Source of the DNA: Metamycoplasma canadense
GTDB taxonomy: Bacteria; Bacillota_I; Bacilli_A; Mycoplasmatales; Metamycoplasmataceae
Direction: 5' to 3'
Length of the DNA: 64,000 bases
NCBI RefSeq assembly: GCF_000828855.1
Contig: NZ_AP014631.1
Coordinates: 124,001-188,000 of the forward strand
The position numbers and the translations under genes are program-made. Numbering within the stretch: position 1 is the first letter of the stretch; every line of letters starts with the position of its first letter. Below the pieces are notes generated by a model, which was not told the DNA's origin, searched no databases, and was given only the letters and a program-made list of their open reading frames with translations. Shown piece after piece: positions 44,991-58,555 of this stretch.

Positions 44991-46451
44991 CTATTTAATA
45001 TTTATTTTTTGTTCAGTTAATTGTATGTCCATACTTTTTAGAATTTCTTTATCAGATTCGCTAGAAATTTCTGTTCTATGAAGGAATAGATTTGAAAGTT
45101 TATTAATTTGATTAAAAGCTTTTTTAGCAAACATTGATGTTTTAGCACTTATTGATAAAGCAAAAAGTGTTTCTTTTAAATCAAGTGATAAGTCATTATA
45201 GTGTAATTCTTTTTTTAAATCCTGAGCTAAAGAAATAGCTTCTGGATCTAAAAGATTAATATCATTATCAACATTAGCAAAATATTTTAAAGCGTTTAAA
45301 ACCGCAGCACTATTTGAATTTAGCAAAGTTGATTCTTTACCTATAATTATTTTATTGGAATTAATTTCGATTGCTGAACATATTTTATTATTTTGAATAC
45401 TGAATTCATTAGCAACCCTTATTGATTTTACAATGTTTCAATTAATTTTATTATCTTTGATAATTTTTAATAATCTTTTTACATAAATTTTCGGAATTTT
45501 ATCTTGTTGATAATTTACTATTGATTGGTAATATCTACGAATTATTTCTTTTTTTGATGCTATTGATACAACATTGTCATTTGTAATACAAAAACCAGCC
45601 ATATTGACTCCCATATCGGTTGGCGATTTATATAAAGACTCCTTGTAAATTGAACTTAATAATTTATTTAAAATTGGAAATGCTTCTAAATCACGATTAT
45701 AGTTAGTGGCTTTTATTTTATATGCATCAAAATGAAAATTATCTAATTTATTAATGTCATTCAAATCAACGGTAGCTGCTTCATATGCTAAGTTTACTGG
45801 ATGATTTATTTCTAAATTTCAAATTGGAAATGTTTCAAATTTTGCATATCCTGATTTAATATTGAGCTTATTATCGTGATATAGCTGTGATAAAATAGCA
45901 CTTAATTTCCCAGATCCAGGACCTGGCGCTGTTATTACAATAAGATTCTTTTTTGTTTTCGCATATTCATTTTTACCAAATCCATTTTCAGAAATAATTA
46001 AGTCAACATTATGTGGATAATTTTTAATTGAATATTGCTTAATAACTTTAATATTTCTTTTTTCCAATTTATGAATAAACAAATTAACTTCTTTTGATTC
46101 TTCAAATTGGGTAATAATGACACTATTTATATCCAAACTATATTTTTCAAACTTAGAAACTAATCTAAAAACATCTTCTTCATAAGTAAGATTTATATCT
46201 GAGCGAAGTTTTTTATTTTTAATATCGTTTGAAGAAATGACAATTATCATTTCAAGATCTTCTTTTAATTTAAGAAGCATCTTTAATTTCGAATCATGTT
46301 TAAAACCAGGTAAAACTCTACTAGCGTGAAAATCATTAAAAAGTTTGCCACCAAATTCTAGGTATAATTTATTACCTAATTTATTAATTCTTTCTTTTAT
46401 TTTTTGCGATTGCAAATTAATATATTTTTCATTATCAAAACCTTTAATCAT
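44991..46451 (-). CDS. DUF1846-family protein
   Basis: A 486-residue cytosolic protein of a conserved family with unknown function. The family hallmarks are visible: NKLYLEFGGKLFNDFHASRVLPGF near residues 27-52, VITAPGPGSGKLSAILSQLYHD with a P-loop-like GPGSGK, GYAKFETFPI and a later NYNRDLEAFPILN. The P-loop-like sequence suggests nucleotide binding. It precedes deoB by 10 bases in the same unit, which hints at a link with nucleotide or sugar-phosphate metabolism, but that is weak evidence. Confidence 0.88.
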
Positions 46452-46646
46452 AAAACCTCAAAATTATTTTTGAATATTCTAAATTATAATTATTATAATA
46501 ATATATTAAATTAAGGTATTTAAAACAAAAAATATCATAAATTAAGAAGAAAAAATCATAAATATAATTTTTTGTTTTTTAAAACTATACCTTTTAAAAT
46601 TGGGGTAAAATTTTAATATATCTAAAAAAATTTCGAAAGGCAAAAC

Positions 46647-48068
46647 ATGAAATTTAATGAACAAAGAACAAAAATAGTTGCCACTATTGGCCCATCAAGT
46701 AATAATTATGAAGTATTAAAAAATCTAATTGAAGCTGGCGTGACAACAATTAGAGCTAATTTTTCACACGGCACTGTTGAAGATCATAAAAGAAAATTTG
46801 AATTGGCAAGACAAATTTCAACCGAAATTGACCGTCCAATTTCTTTAATGTTAGATACAAAAGGACCAGAAATTAGAGTTGGAAAAATGAAGGACGGGAT
46901 TTGAACCATACCCGCAAACCATACTTTAACAATAAAAACAGATAAAGAATCATATGAAAGTTTATTAGGTGACGAAAATACAATAACTGTTTCATACCGT
47001 ATGAATTTAGATGTTACAAAAGGCAATAAAGTTTTATTAGACGATGGAAAACTTGTTACTATTGTAAAAGAAGTAAAACCTAATGAAGTTATTGTTGAAA
47101 CTATTAACTCACATAAATTAAAAACAAATAAAAGAGTTAATATTCCTGGTGTTGATTTTTCACTACCATTTTTAAGTGAAAAAGATAAAGAAGATATTAT
47201 TTGAGGAACAAATTATAAAGTTGATTATATTGCAGCATCTTTTGTTAATAACGCAAAACAAGTAAATGAAATTAGAAAAATTTTGAACGAAAATGGTGGA
47301 CAACATATTCAAATAATTTCAAAAATTGAATCACAAACTGCAATTAATAATATTGAAGAAATTATTAGAGCATCTGACGGAATTATGGTAGCACGTGGTG
47401 ACCTAGGACTTGAAATTCCATATTATGATGTTCCATATTGAGAAAAGAAAATTATTCGTGCAGCTAGAATGCAAGGGAAAGAAGTTATAGTTGCAACGCA
47501 AATGCTTGATTCAATGGAAAATAATCCAATTCCAACAAGAGCAGAAGTAACAGATGTTTATTATGCAGTTGAATTAGGAGCAGATGCAACAATGCTTTCA
47601 GGCGAATCGGCAAGTGGTAAATACCCAGTTGAAGCTGTTAAAACAATGGCAAAAATTGCTAGAAGAGCTGAAAAAGAATACTTTACAGAATTATTTTACG
47701 AAAAACAAATTCAAAAAGTAGCAAATGATCAAGATTCGAGAATGTTAATTGCATATGAAGTAGCTTCAATTTTACAAAATCAAGAATATAAATATGCAAT
47801 TGTTCTAAGTCATAGTGGTAAATTGTTAAAAGAAGTTGCTAAATATCGTCCAAATGCTTATATTATTGGTGTTGTTAGTGATGATAAATTAGTTTGAAGT
47901 TTTGGAATAACAGCTGGTGTATTTTGTGAAAAACATTCAGAGGCTGTAAGAGCATTAATTAAATATGATCATAATGCAGCTCGCCAAGTATTAGATTCAT
48001 ACGGAGCTAAAAAAGGTGATAAGTTTATTGTTGTTGATAGTTTAAATATTACAACACATGAATATTAA
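46647..48068 (+). CDS. pyk: Pyruvate kinase
   Basis: A 473-residue glycolytic enzyme that makes ATP and pyruvate from PEP and ADP. N-terminal RTKIVATIGPSS; RANFSHGTVEDH; LDTKGPEIRVGK; the catalytic core ISKIESQTAI, GIMVARGDLGLEIPY; and ATQMLDSMENNPIPTRAEVTDV. The C-terminal domain is about 120 residues, so length is normal. Ribosome-binding site GAAAGG before ATG. It converges on serS with the second IS30 copy in the terminator between them. Confidence 0.97.
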
Positions 48069-48078
48069 AAAAACTAAA

Positions 48079-48119
48079 TATTAATAATAAGAGTCGTAAT
48101 GACTCTTATTTTATTAATA
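48079..48119. repeat. Target duplication, left copy (pyk/serS terminator hairpin)
   Basis: Forty-one bases repeated exactly at 49469-49509. The unit is an inverted repeat: TATTAATAATAAGAGTC on the left pairs with GACTCTTATTTTATTAATA on the right. It starts 11 bases after pyk and is plausibly the pyk terminator. Confidence 0.92.
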
Positions 48120-49468
48120 GCTACATTGTAAGTTCAAGTGCAACACAAATAAAGTAAAATTTAGTTGTGTGCAGCTTGAACTTTTTTAATTATTATTTTT
48201 TATTTTTAAAAAAGAAAAAAGCTCCATAACGGTCAGGAACTTCATATGAATTATACTAAAAAATATACGCACATAACAAAAAGTGATAGAGAAGCAATTT
48301 CAAATTATTTAGAGATAAATTTGTCTTTAAGAAAGATTGCAGAAATATTACAAAAGAGCCCTTCAACAATAAGTAGAGAAATTAAACGAAATTTAGATAA
48401 ATATGGTAATTATTCGCCATATTATGCAAATATTAAAGCTCAACGGCGTCATTATCATAAATACTATTTTAAATTTTTGAATAGTAAATACAGTAAATTT
48501 TGTGAAATATTTCAAAAAAAATTTGATAAAAAATTTTATGGAGTAAAACTAACTCATAAATATATAAAAGATAATTTTAAAATTAAAATTCCTTGTTTAA
48601 AAACTATATTCAATTGAATAAAAAGCAATAAATGAAATATTAAAAGATCTAATTTATTACGTTCATACTATAAAAAAGGTGGTAAAAGAACAGGAAATGT
48701 TATAAAAAGACTTGTTAAATCAGCAGATTTTGTTTTCCCTATTTGAACAAGACCCAAGTCAATTGACCGCCGTGAAGAATTCGGACATTGAGAAGCTGAT
48801 CTAATTATTGGTAAAAGAGCTACGGGTTATAACAATATTTTAACTTTTACTGAAAGAAAAACAAGAGTTGGTTTTGCTATTTTAATACAAAGCAAAAATT
48901 CAATGAAAGTAAATGCTACAATAAAAAAACTTATTGAAGATAATGAATTGATTGTAAAATCAATAACTGTTGATAATGGTATTGAGTTTGAAAAAATAGG
49001 AATATTGGGAAAATGACTTAATATAAAAATATATAAAGCCGAGCCATATGCATCATTTCAACGAGGGTCTAATGAGCATTGAAATGGTCTTATTAGAAGA
49101 GAATATAAAAAAGGATTTGATTTTAATCAAATAACACAAGAAATGTTAGATGAAATTACTAAAAAAATAAATAATATGCCTCGTGAAATTTTAAATTGAA
49201 AATCAGCAAACGAATTATTTATAAATGCTAACTATTATGGTTTTGTTTGATAATTAAAGTGAACAAAATTTTAACCTCTTTTGCAAAGAGGTATTTTAGT
49301 TTTGTTATATGTTAAATTTCTACTCCCGAACCCTCTTATCAAGAGGACTTCTAACCCCAAACCCCTTTCAAAAGGGGCTTTCAAAATAAAATATAAATAA
49401 TTTTAGAAAAAAATAATAAAATAAAAAAAGCCAAGCAACTAGTGTTGCACTTGGATTTACTTTTTAGG
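48120..49468 (+). mobile_element. IS30-family insertion sequence, copy 2
   Basis: A 1349-bp element nearly identical to 31043-32394 and in the same orientation. It has the same ends, left-end hairpin (about 48130-48184), transposase and 3' hairpin trio. It is 3 bp shorter overall, the visible indels being one missing ACT codon, one extra base after the transposase stop and one A fewer in a run near the right end. It is flanked by a 41-bp duplicated hairpin. Confidence 0.93.
48246..49253 (+). CDS. IS30-family transposase, copy 2
   Basis: A 335-residue DDE transposase, intact, with the same helix-turn-helix and triad (Asp in WEADLIIG, Asp in TVDNGIEF, Glu in GSNEHWNG) as copy 1. Differences seen: one Thr fewer near residue 5, Asn for Ser in RTGNVIKR, Ile for Thr in LNIKIYK, and Phe for Leu next to the C-terminus. 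All catalytic residues are kept, so both copies may be active. Confidence 0.94.
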
Positions 49469-49509
49469 TATTAATAATAAGAGTCGTAATGACTCTTATT
49501 TTATTAATA
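49469..49509. repeat. Target duplication, right copy
   Basis: Second copy of the 41-bp hairpin at 48079-48119. It lies about 57 bases from the serS stop and would terminate serS on the minus strand. Confidence 0.92.
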
Positions 49510-49566
49510 TTTATTTTAAAATTTAATATTATATTTTTTTGTTTAAATTAAGTAGAAATTTTATAT

Positions 49567-50832
<1,266 letters not shown>

Positions 50833-50952
50833 TTTTTACTCTCCTTAAATAAGCTATGTTATTAATTTTATACTTTTTTAATGTGAAAAATTTATAAATA
50901 CTATAAGTAAAACACTAAGTAATCAAAAAAAGTCTAAAAGTGTTGTTTGTGT

Positions 50953-50958
50953 TACAAT
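50953..50958 (+). promoter_or_regulatory. -10 box very close to the recD2-like start
   Basis: TACAAT in an extended context (TGTGTTACAAT) ends 9 bases before the ATG at 50968. The transcript would begin within a few bases of the start codon. There is no Shine-Dalgarno sequence, so translation may be from a leaderless or near-leaderless mRNA. Confidence 0.5.
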
Positions 50959-50967
50959 TTAAAAGAT

Positions 50968-53241
50968 ATGGAACAGGAAAATTCAATAGTTATTGGAAAA
51001 TTTAAAAAAATAATATGACAATCAGGAGATTTGGAAACTTTGATTGTTAGTTTTTCAGTTATAAAAAATGATCCTAAGAATCCAGTTTTTGTCAATAGTT
51101 TTAATACTGTTTCAGTTATTTTTCGTAATAAATCATTTGATAAGTTTAACTTTAGTGTCAGTGAAAAAAAATATGAGTTAAGTTTAATTAAAAATATTTC
51201 AAAAAAATATAAAAATAGTTATTTATTTGATAATAATTATCCTTTTAAAGAAATAGAAGTAATTAACGAAACAGAGGAAGATAAGTTAGGCTATTTAATT
51301 CGTGTTTTAAAGTTACCTATTTTTAAAAATTTAATCGATTCAAAAATAAGCTTATTAGTTTCCGAACTAAAAGAAAACTTATTTATAAAAATTTTAGAAG
51401 ATAAGAATAAAATAGCAAAAAAATTTGAAATTGAAGAAAATAAATGAAATGATTTTTTAACGATTGTTAAAGAAAATATTTTATTAATTCAAGATATATC
51501 AAATCTTTTTAAAATTAATGTAAGTCATGACTTTTATAAGCAAATATTAAAAAACTTTAATTCATTTGATGAATTTATAAATGAGTATAAAGACAATGTT
51601 TATCAATATTATTTTGATGCAGAAGAAGATAAAAAAGTTAGACTTCAAGATTTAGATAGGATAGCTGAAATTTATAGTACAGAATCATTGAAATTCAAGA
51701 ATTCTGCTCATCTTTATTCATTAATTGAGGAATATTGTTTTTCATCAGGTAATACAAGAATAAAAAGAAAAAATTTATATGAAATTTTATCTGTTTATAA
51801 ATATGAAAAAAGTTTTTTAAAAGATATTGAATCATTTGAAAAAGAAAAAAATATCTTATTAGAAAAAATGCTTTTAATTGAACTTAATTATGATGATGAA
51901 ATATATTATTCAACACGTGATATTTTATACATGGAAAATTATGTAGTTAAAAAGTTATTTTACTTTAAAAAAATAAAAACAACAAATACTATTCCTTTTT
52001 CGCCGTCAATGATATTTGATGATGATCAAATAAAGGCTATAAAAACATCTTTAGATTCAAATTTAGTCTTAATTACAGGGAATCCTGGTACAGGTAAAAC
52101 CTTAATTACAGCCGAAATTATTAAGCATCTTTTAAAAAAATATACTCCTAATGATATTGCTGTCTTAACGCCAACCGGTAGAGCTACAATAAATATAAAT
52201 AACAAACAAGAAGAAGTTAAAGCTCAAACAATTCATAGTATTTTGCAATGAGATCCGGAAAATAATAAATTTTATGTAAATGAAAAAAACACAATTTCAA
52301 TCGAATGCTTAATAATTGATGAGTTTTCTATGGTTTCACTTGATATTTTTTATCATTTACTAAAAGGAATTTCACGAAAATCATTAAAAAAAATAATTTT
52401 AGTTGGAGATAAAGATCAACTTCCGGCAATTGGTTGTGGATATTTAATTAATGATTTTATTGAAACCAAAATTTTCGAACCTGTTTTTTTAAACAAAATT
52501 TATCGTCAATCAGAAAATTTTGAAATTGTTAAAGATGCACTTAAAGTAAATCAAGGTATTTTACCTGATTTTAACGGAGAAAAATCAAGATTAGTTGAAT
52601 GCGAATCAGAAGATTTAAAAGATAATTTATTAATTGAAATTGAAAAATTGCTTAAAAAAGGATATGATAAAAAAGATATAGCTATATTAAGCCCAATTTA
52701 TAAATATGAAACAGGTATTGATAATTTAAACTTTTTTTTAACAAACTATTTTAGGGAAAAAGAAAAAAACCCAATTTTTAAATACCGGGAACATACTTTT
52801 TCTTTAAATGATAAAATTATTAATTTAGTTAATGATTCAAAATTAAAAGTTTTTAATGGTGAAATAGGTTATATTAATGATATTATTTTAGGCAAATCAA
52901 ACTCAAAAGAAGAAACTAAAATAGCAAATATTAGCGTTGATTTTGAGAATGGAGCTAAAACAACAAAATATTCACGTTCAGAATTTTTAGAAAATACTAA
53001 GTTAGCTTATTGTACTAGTGTTCATAAATATCAAGGTAGTGAATGTAAAGCTGTTATTGTTGTTTTATTCTCTGAAGCTAAAAAGTTATTGAGTAAAAAA
53101 TTAATTTATACAGCAATGACAAGAGCTAAGCAATATAGTGTTATTATTGGAGAAAAACAAGCTTTATTATATGGAATTCAAAATGATGGTGATTCAAAGC
53201 GAATTACAAATATTGATTATTTATGAAAAAAATTAAAATAA
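50968..53241 (+). CDS. RecD2-like superfamily 1 helicase
   Basis: A 757-residue 5'-3' DNA helicase-like protein. The first 350 residues hold a poorly conserved N-terminal domain. Motif I is GNPGTGKTL near residue 372, motif II is IIDEFSMV, motif III is LVGDKDQLPAIGCG, and the C-terminal motifs are SVHKYQGSECKAVIVV and YTAMTRAKQYSVIIG. This fits RecD2, the RecBC-independent form. Mycoplasmas lack RecBCD, so a role in repair or mismatch-linked processing is inferred. It is probably co-transcribed with pth, 22 bases downstream. Confidence 0.9.
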
Positions 53242-53263
53242 ATTATTTAATTTAAGGAGAACA

Positions 53264-53818
53264 ATGAAATTAATAATTGGTTTAGGAAATCCAGGAATTG
53301 AATACGAAAAAACAAGACATAATGTTGGGTTTATGGTTATTGATAAGTTATCTGAAAAATTAGAAGCACCTTTAAAAGAAAAAAAATTTAATGGAATTTT
53401 TTACAAAGACAAAGATGTAATTTTAGCTAAGCCATTAACATATATGAATAATAGTGGGGAATTTGTAAAAGCGATTGCTGATTATTACAATATTTTAATT
53501 GATGACATTATTATTGTTTACGATGATATGGATATCGAACTTGGTAAAGTTGCAATTCGTCAAAAAGGATCTTCAGGTGGTCATAATGGAGTTAAAAGCA
53601 TTATTAAGCATTTGGGTTCTGAGGAAATTAAGCGTTTTAAAATTGGAATCGGAAGAGGAAATGATGCTATTAATTTTGTTCTAGGAAAATTTAGTCATAA
53701 CGATTTTTTAGTTATTGAAAAAGTAATAAATAGTACAGTAGATGCATTAATTCAATTTATTAGCAATGATATTAGATATGTAATGAATAATTTTTCAGGT
53801 AAGGATTATGGAAAATAA
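53264..53818 (+). CDS. pth: Peptidyl-tRNA hydrolase
   Basis: A 184-residue enzyme that recycles peptidyl-tRNA released from stalled ribosomes. GLGNPGIEY at the N-terminus, the catalytic His19 in TRHNVGF, KPLTYMNNSG, YDDMDIELGKV and GSSGGHNGVKSI are all present. Ribosome-binding site AAGGAG is 5 bases before the ATG. The end overlaps tilS by 11 bases. Confidence 0.97.
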   Translation: MKLIIGLGNPGIEYEKTRHNVGFMVIDKLSEKLEAPLKEKKFNGIFYKDKDVILAKPLTYMNNSGEFVKAIADYYNILIDDIIIVYDDMDIELGKVAIRQKGSSGGHNGVKSIIKHLGSEEIKRFKIGIGRGNDAINFVLGKFSHNDFLVIEKVINSTVDALIQFISNDIRYVMNNFSGKDYGK

Positions 53819-54749
53819 TTTTGAAGAAATTAAGACGTTATTTTATAATGAATTTAATAAAGCTAATAAAAATTTAGAAAATACATATATTTTAGGAATC
53901 AGTGGTGGACCAGATTCAATGTGGCTTTTAAATTTAATGAAAGATTTAAAAATAATTGTTGCATGTGTTAATTATAATAAACGTGAGGATTCGTGAAAAG
54001 ATCAAAAAATAGTAGAAGATTTTTGTATTAAAAATAATATTAAATACGAAATTCTAGTGCTTGATAAAAATCTTGAGTATAATGGCAATTTTCAGAAAAT
54101 AGCTAGAGATCAAAGGTATAAATTTTATAGAAAGTTATATAAAAAATATAAAGCTTCATCACTTATTTTAGCTCATCATAAAGATGATACATTAGAAACT
54201 TTTTTATTTCAAAAAGAAAGCAAAAGAGAACCTTATTTATTTGGAATTTTATTGGAAAATAATTTGCTTGAAATGAATGTCTTTAGACCAATGATTAATT
54301 TATGATTTAAAAATGAAATTTTAGAAATGTGCAATAAATTTTCTATTCCTTTTGCTGTTGATTATACTAATAATTTACCCTTGTACACAAGAAATAAAAT
54401 ACGTATTAAGTTATCTAAAAAAACTAAAGATGAAAAAGATAAATTAATTGATGAACTTAATGAAATTAATTTAAATTTAATAGCTAAAAATAAAGAAATA
54501 GAACTACAATATTTATTTTTTAAAAATAGTAATTTTAATTACAAAAATTTGAATCTAAATTCAAAAATAATTAATGAAATCTTATTTAAATACTTACATG
54601 AAAATATTGAAAATATAAAACTTTCTTCTAAAAAAATTGATTTATTCAAGAATTTTATTAAATCTCAAAAAAACTTTAAAAGTTTTAAAATAAATAAGCA
54701 AATTTCTATTTCTAAGGATCAAGGAATATTAAAAATAAATAAAAATTAA
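53808..54749 (+). CDS. tilS: tRNA(Ile)-lysidine synthase
   Basis: A 313-residue PP-loop ATPase that converts C34 of tRNA-Ile (CAU) to lysidine. The PP-loop SGGPDS is near residue 31. LILAHHKDDTLETFLFQ, with the downstream FRPMINLWFKNEI and DYTNNLPLYTRNKIR, is characteristic of TilS. It is short, without the C-terminal TilS domains of many bacteria. It overlaps pth and precedes ftsH. The usual hpt gene between tilS and ftsH is absent here. Confidence 0.93.
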
Positions 54750-54852
54750 AATTTAATTTATAATAATGGATTATTAATTATTACAATTAATAAATTATAT
54801 TTTTTTTATTTTAAATTCAAATAAAGAAAAAAAAGAAAGGAGGATTAAAATT

Positions 54853-57042
54853 ATGAAAAATAATAAACCAATGAAATCACAAGAAAAAAGAGGCATTGGC
54901 CTTTTTGGAATTATAGGCATTTTTATTGGAATTATAGCTTTGGTAATTTTGATATTAATTATTATTGAACAGATCAAAGACGCGTCAATACGTTATAAAG
55001 ATATTTTATTTCTAGAAAAAGTTGTCAGAGAATCTGCAAAAAGTCAAACTGATAATTTATTTATTTCAAATTGAGTAGAAAATACATATGCTGATACTCT
55101 TTCAGTTGTTGTCCAAGGAACTCCAAGTGAACTAGGAAATTTACTGAATAATCCAAGATATCCGCAAACTTCATATTCATTTACTGTTAATTTAAGTGGC
55201 TTACTTGAAAGACAACTTCCAGATTCATTGATAGCATGAACTGGACAAAAAACATATTTTGAAGCCATAAAAGCAGCTGCTACTACTCAAGGAAATATTG
55301 TGGGTGAAATAGCTTCTATTCCTGCTCCTAAACCAGGTATTTTTTCAAGATATATAAGCCCTGCAATTAATATATTATTTTTTGGAATAATTGTTATATC
55401 AATAATCTTTAGTTTAAAAAGTATGTCAAAAAGAGGTTTGGGTGGTGAATTAGGTTTTAATAATAAAACTCTAGCTCAAAGAATTTACTCAGATAAAAAA
55501 TTCTCTGATATTGCCGGGAATGAAGAAGTAAAAGAAGAAGTTTTTGAACTAGTTGATTATTTAAAAAATCCTAAAAAATATGATTCAGCTGGTGCTAGAA
55601 TACCAAAAGGTATTTTATTAGGAGGCCCTCCGGGCACGGGTAAAACATTAATAGCAAAAGCAACCGCTGGTGAAGCTAACGTTCCGTTTTTCTTTATTTC
55701 AGCTTCTAATTTTGTTGAAATGTTTGTTGGGCTTGGAGCTAAACGTGTAAGAGATATGTTTGAAGACGCAAGAAAACATTCTCCTGCAATTATTTTTATT
55801 GATGAGTTAGATGCCGTTGGTAGAGCAAGAGGTGCAGGAATTGGTGGCGGTAATGATGAAAGAGAGCAAACCTTAAATCAATTATTAGTTGAAATGGATG
55901 GTATCAAAGAAAATAGTGGTGTTTTAATAATAGCTGCAACAAATAGAACCGATGTTTTAGATCCGGCTTTATTAAGACCTGGTCGTTTTGATAGAACTAT
56001 TACTGTCGGTTTGCCTGATATTAAAGAAAGAGAAGCAATTTTAAAATTACACTCAAAAGGTAAAATAATAGATCCTAAAATTAATTTTTCACAATTAGCA
56101 AGAAGAACACCCGGTTTTTCTGGAGCTCAATTAGAAAACGTTATAAATGAAGCTTCTTTATTGAGTGTTAGAGAGAGAACTCGTTTTATAACATTAGATC
56201 AAATAGATGAAGCAATTGATAGAGTAATGTCAGGTCCAGCTAAAAAATCTAGAACTATTTCACAAAAAGAAAATATCGCTGTTGCTTATCATGAAGCGGG
56301 TCATGCAGTTGTAGGACTTAAAATTAAAGGTGGTAATAAGGTTCAAAAAATAACTATAATTCCTAGAGGACAAGCTGGTGGTTATAATTTAATGATGCCT
56401 GAAGAAGAAAAATATAATCATTCTAGATCAGAGTTATGCGCTATTATTACATCATTTATGGGTGGTCGTGTTGCTGAAGCAATAATTTATGGAAAAGATA
56501 ACGTTTCAACTGGAGCAAGTGATGATATTGCAAAAGCAACTTCAATAGCTCGAAAAATGGTTACTGAATGAGGTTTGTCAGATTTAGGTCCTATTAAATA
56601 TGAAGAAGACTCTTCGAATCCATTTTTAGGTCGTGATTATATGAAAAATGCTTCTTTTTCAAGCAAAATAGGTCAAGAAATTGATGAAGAAATTAGAAAA
56701 ATTATTTTAAATGCTGAGAAAAAAGCACACGAAATAATTTCTCAAAATCGAGAACTTTTAGAATTAATAAAGGATGCTTTAATTATTAAAGAAACTATTG
56801 TTGCTGAGGAAATTGAATATATTGCAAAAAATATGAAACTTCCAGAGGAATTAACAAAAACTAAAGAAAATTTAAAAGAAGAATATTCTGAAAAAGATTT
56901 TAATGTTCTATTTAATGAAGTTTTGGGCCAAAAAAATATAAGTGAAGATAAATATAAAAACGATTTAGAAAAAGAATTAGAAAAACATTCAATAAATGAT
57001 GACAAATCTAATACTAATACCGATCCATCTTTAGAAAATTAA
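54853..57042 (+). CDS. ftsH: Membrane AAA+ metalloprotease FtsH
   Basis: A 729-residue membrane protease for damaged and unassembled membrane proteins. Transmembrane segments lie at about residues 17-38 and 168-188 with an extracytoplasmic domain between. Walker A is GGPPGTGKT at 257-265, Walker B is IIFIDELDA, the SRH is [20 protein letters not shown] and the zinc site is HEAGH at 480-484. The C-terminal 150 residues are a charged, mostly helical tail. Very strong ribosome-binding site AAAGGAGG before ATG. A likely TATAAT lies just after tilS, so it may have its own promoter. Confidence 0.97.
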
Positions 57043-57074
57043 CAATATTAAAAATAAAAAAATATTTTATATAA

Positions 57075-57110
57075 TCATAGAATTTTTATTAAAATTCTGT
57101 GGTTTTATTT
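57075..57110 (+). terminator. Intrinsic terminator after ftsH
   Basis: CATAGAATTTT and AAAATTCTGTGG pair around a short loop and are followed by a T-rich stretch. The stem has G-T pairs, so strength is moderate. Confidence 0.65.
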
Positions 57111-57154
57111 TTATTAAATTTAAACATAACATAATAAAAATAATACAAAAATAA

Positions 57155-57160
57155 TATAAT
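57155..57160 (+). promoter_or_regulatory. -10 box of the lipoprotein gene
   Basis: TATAAT 37 bases before the start codon of the lipoprotein gene at 57198. There is no clear -35 and no poly-A cassette here, so this gene is probably not switched like the two repeat-linked lipoproteins. Confidence 0.55.
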
Positions 57161-57197
57161 TTACATGTATAAGCAAATTTAAGGATATAAAAATAAA

Positions 57198-58502
57198 ATG
57201 AAAAAAAGTTTAAAAATCTTATTACCAATAGCAACATTATCTACAACATTAATTGTTCCAATATCAGCAATTTCATGTTCAAAATTAGATAAAAGTGCAT
57301 TAGAAACAAAAATTAAAGAAGTTAAAGAAAGTTCAAAAGAATCTACAAACACAGAACAAACTAAACTAGATTTATTAGCTGCTGCTACTAAAGCAGAAGC
57401 AGCCTTAGCTAATGCTAAAACTCAAGATGAAATTAACAAAATAAAGGATACATTAGAATCTGAAGTAGCTGCAATAAAAGCTAAAAACGGCGTTAATTCA
57501 GAACCAGAAACTCCTCAAAGCGATTCAAAAGAAGACACACTTATTAAAAAACTAGTTAACGTTTTTGAAATATTAGAAGATAAAAAAGATGAACATGCCC
57601 AAAAGCTTTTAAAAAAAGAAACAGCAATTTTTTATGAATGAAAAACTAAACAACTAGTTATTACAAAAAAAAGAAATTCTAGACCTAAATGAGATGACCC
57701 TAGTACGTTTGAATATGCTTTTAAATTAAAAGACGCAATTGATTTAGAAGGAACACAATTTGTTTCAAATGAAAGACCAACTTATCAAAATAGTAAAGGA
57801 CAAACTAAATTACAACAAGGCTTAAAATATTTAGTACATGTAAAAAACCAAACAGAAAACGATGACAACACAAAAACAGTTGAATTTGAACTTGAAATAT
57901 TATATAAAATAGCTACATATAGTAACGATGGAAATCATGCAATTTCTTCTGATTCTAATAGTTCAAAAATTTTATTATCTGTAAAAATAAATAAAGATGA
58001 AAAAATTAGTTCTGATGAGGATGGAAAATCAGCTGAAATTTCGGAAGAAACAGCAAAAGAAATTAATGAATGAGCAAAAACAACAAGTAATGTTTTTTCT
58101 TTATCTAAATCTATAAATAATAAAGAAGACATTAAGAATAAACTAAAAGCAAAGCAAATTGATTTATGATATAGCTATAGCCAAAATAAAATCGCTATGG
58201 TTGAAGTTGGAAAACATCCGCAATGAAAAGAATTAGAAGAAAAAGATTATTTATTTATTTCAAAAGATGATTTTGCTTGAAATCCTGGTGGAAAAAAATA
58301 TCAATTAGCAAATGCAAGTGATCCAACATGAGTAAAAAAAGGTAAAACATCAATCAGTTCAAAAATTGATTATGAAATAAAAGAAGAAGAAGAAGGAAAA
58401 TTTAAAGTTATTTTAAAATATAAAGGCGCAGAATTTATTGTGAACCAACCACCAAAAATTGGTACTGAAGTTATAACCCACCAAGAAATCGAAATTGCTT
58501 AA
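57198..58502 (+). CDS. Surface lipoprotein with helical stalk
   Basis: A 434-residue predicted lipoprotein, lipobox ISAISC (Cys27). Residues 30-95 are an Ala/Lys/Glu-rich helix (ATKAEAALANAKTQDEINKI). The rest is beta-rich with many TGA-encoded Trp (for example in RPKWDDPSTF). It has two similar-looking halves, each with Lys-rich strands, but I cannot prove a duplication by eye. Function unknown. Ribosome-binding site AAGGA. A terminator shared with the convergent DUF402 gene follows the stop. Confidence 0.78.
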
Positions 58503-58518
58503 TCAATTTATTTCAATT

Positions 58519-58555
58519 AAAAAATAGCAGTAAATAAAAAAGCTGCTATTTTTTT
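58519..58555. terminator. Bidirectional terminator between lipoprotein and DUF402 gene
   Basis: AAAAAATAGCAG / CTGCTATTTTTT stem around a 12-base loop, with A-run and T-run on the two sides. The right side reaches the stop codon of the minus-strand gene. Confidence 0.85.

Noticed and set aside
46784-47026. Minus-strand frame inside pyk
   Set aside because: Antisense shadow of a well-conserved gene.
53499-53684. Second plus-strand frame inside pth
   Set aside because: Out-of-frame shadow; pth is fully conserved over the region.
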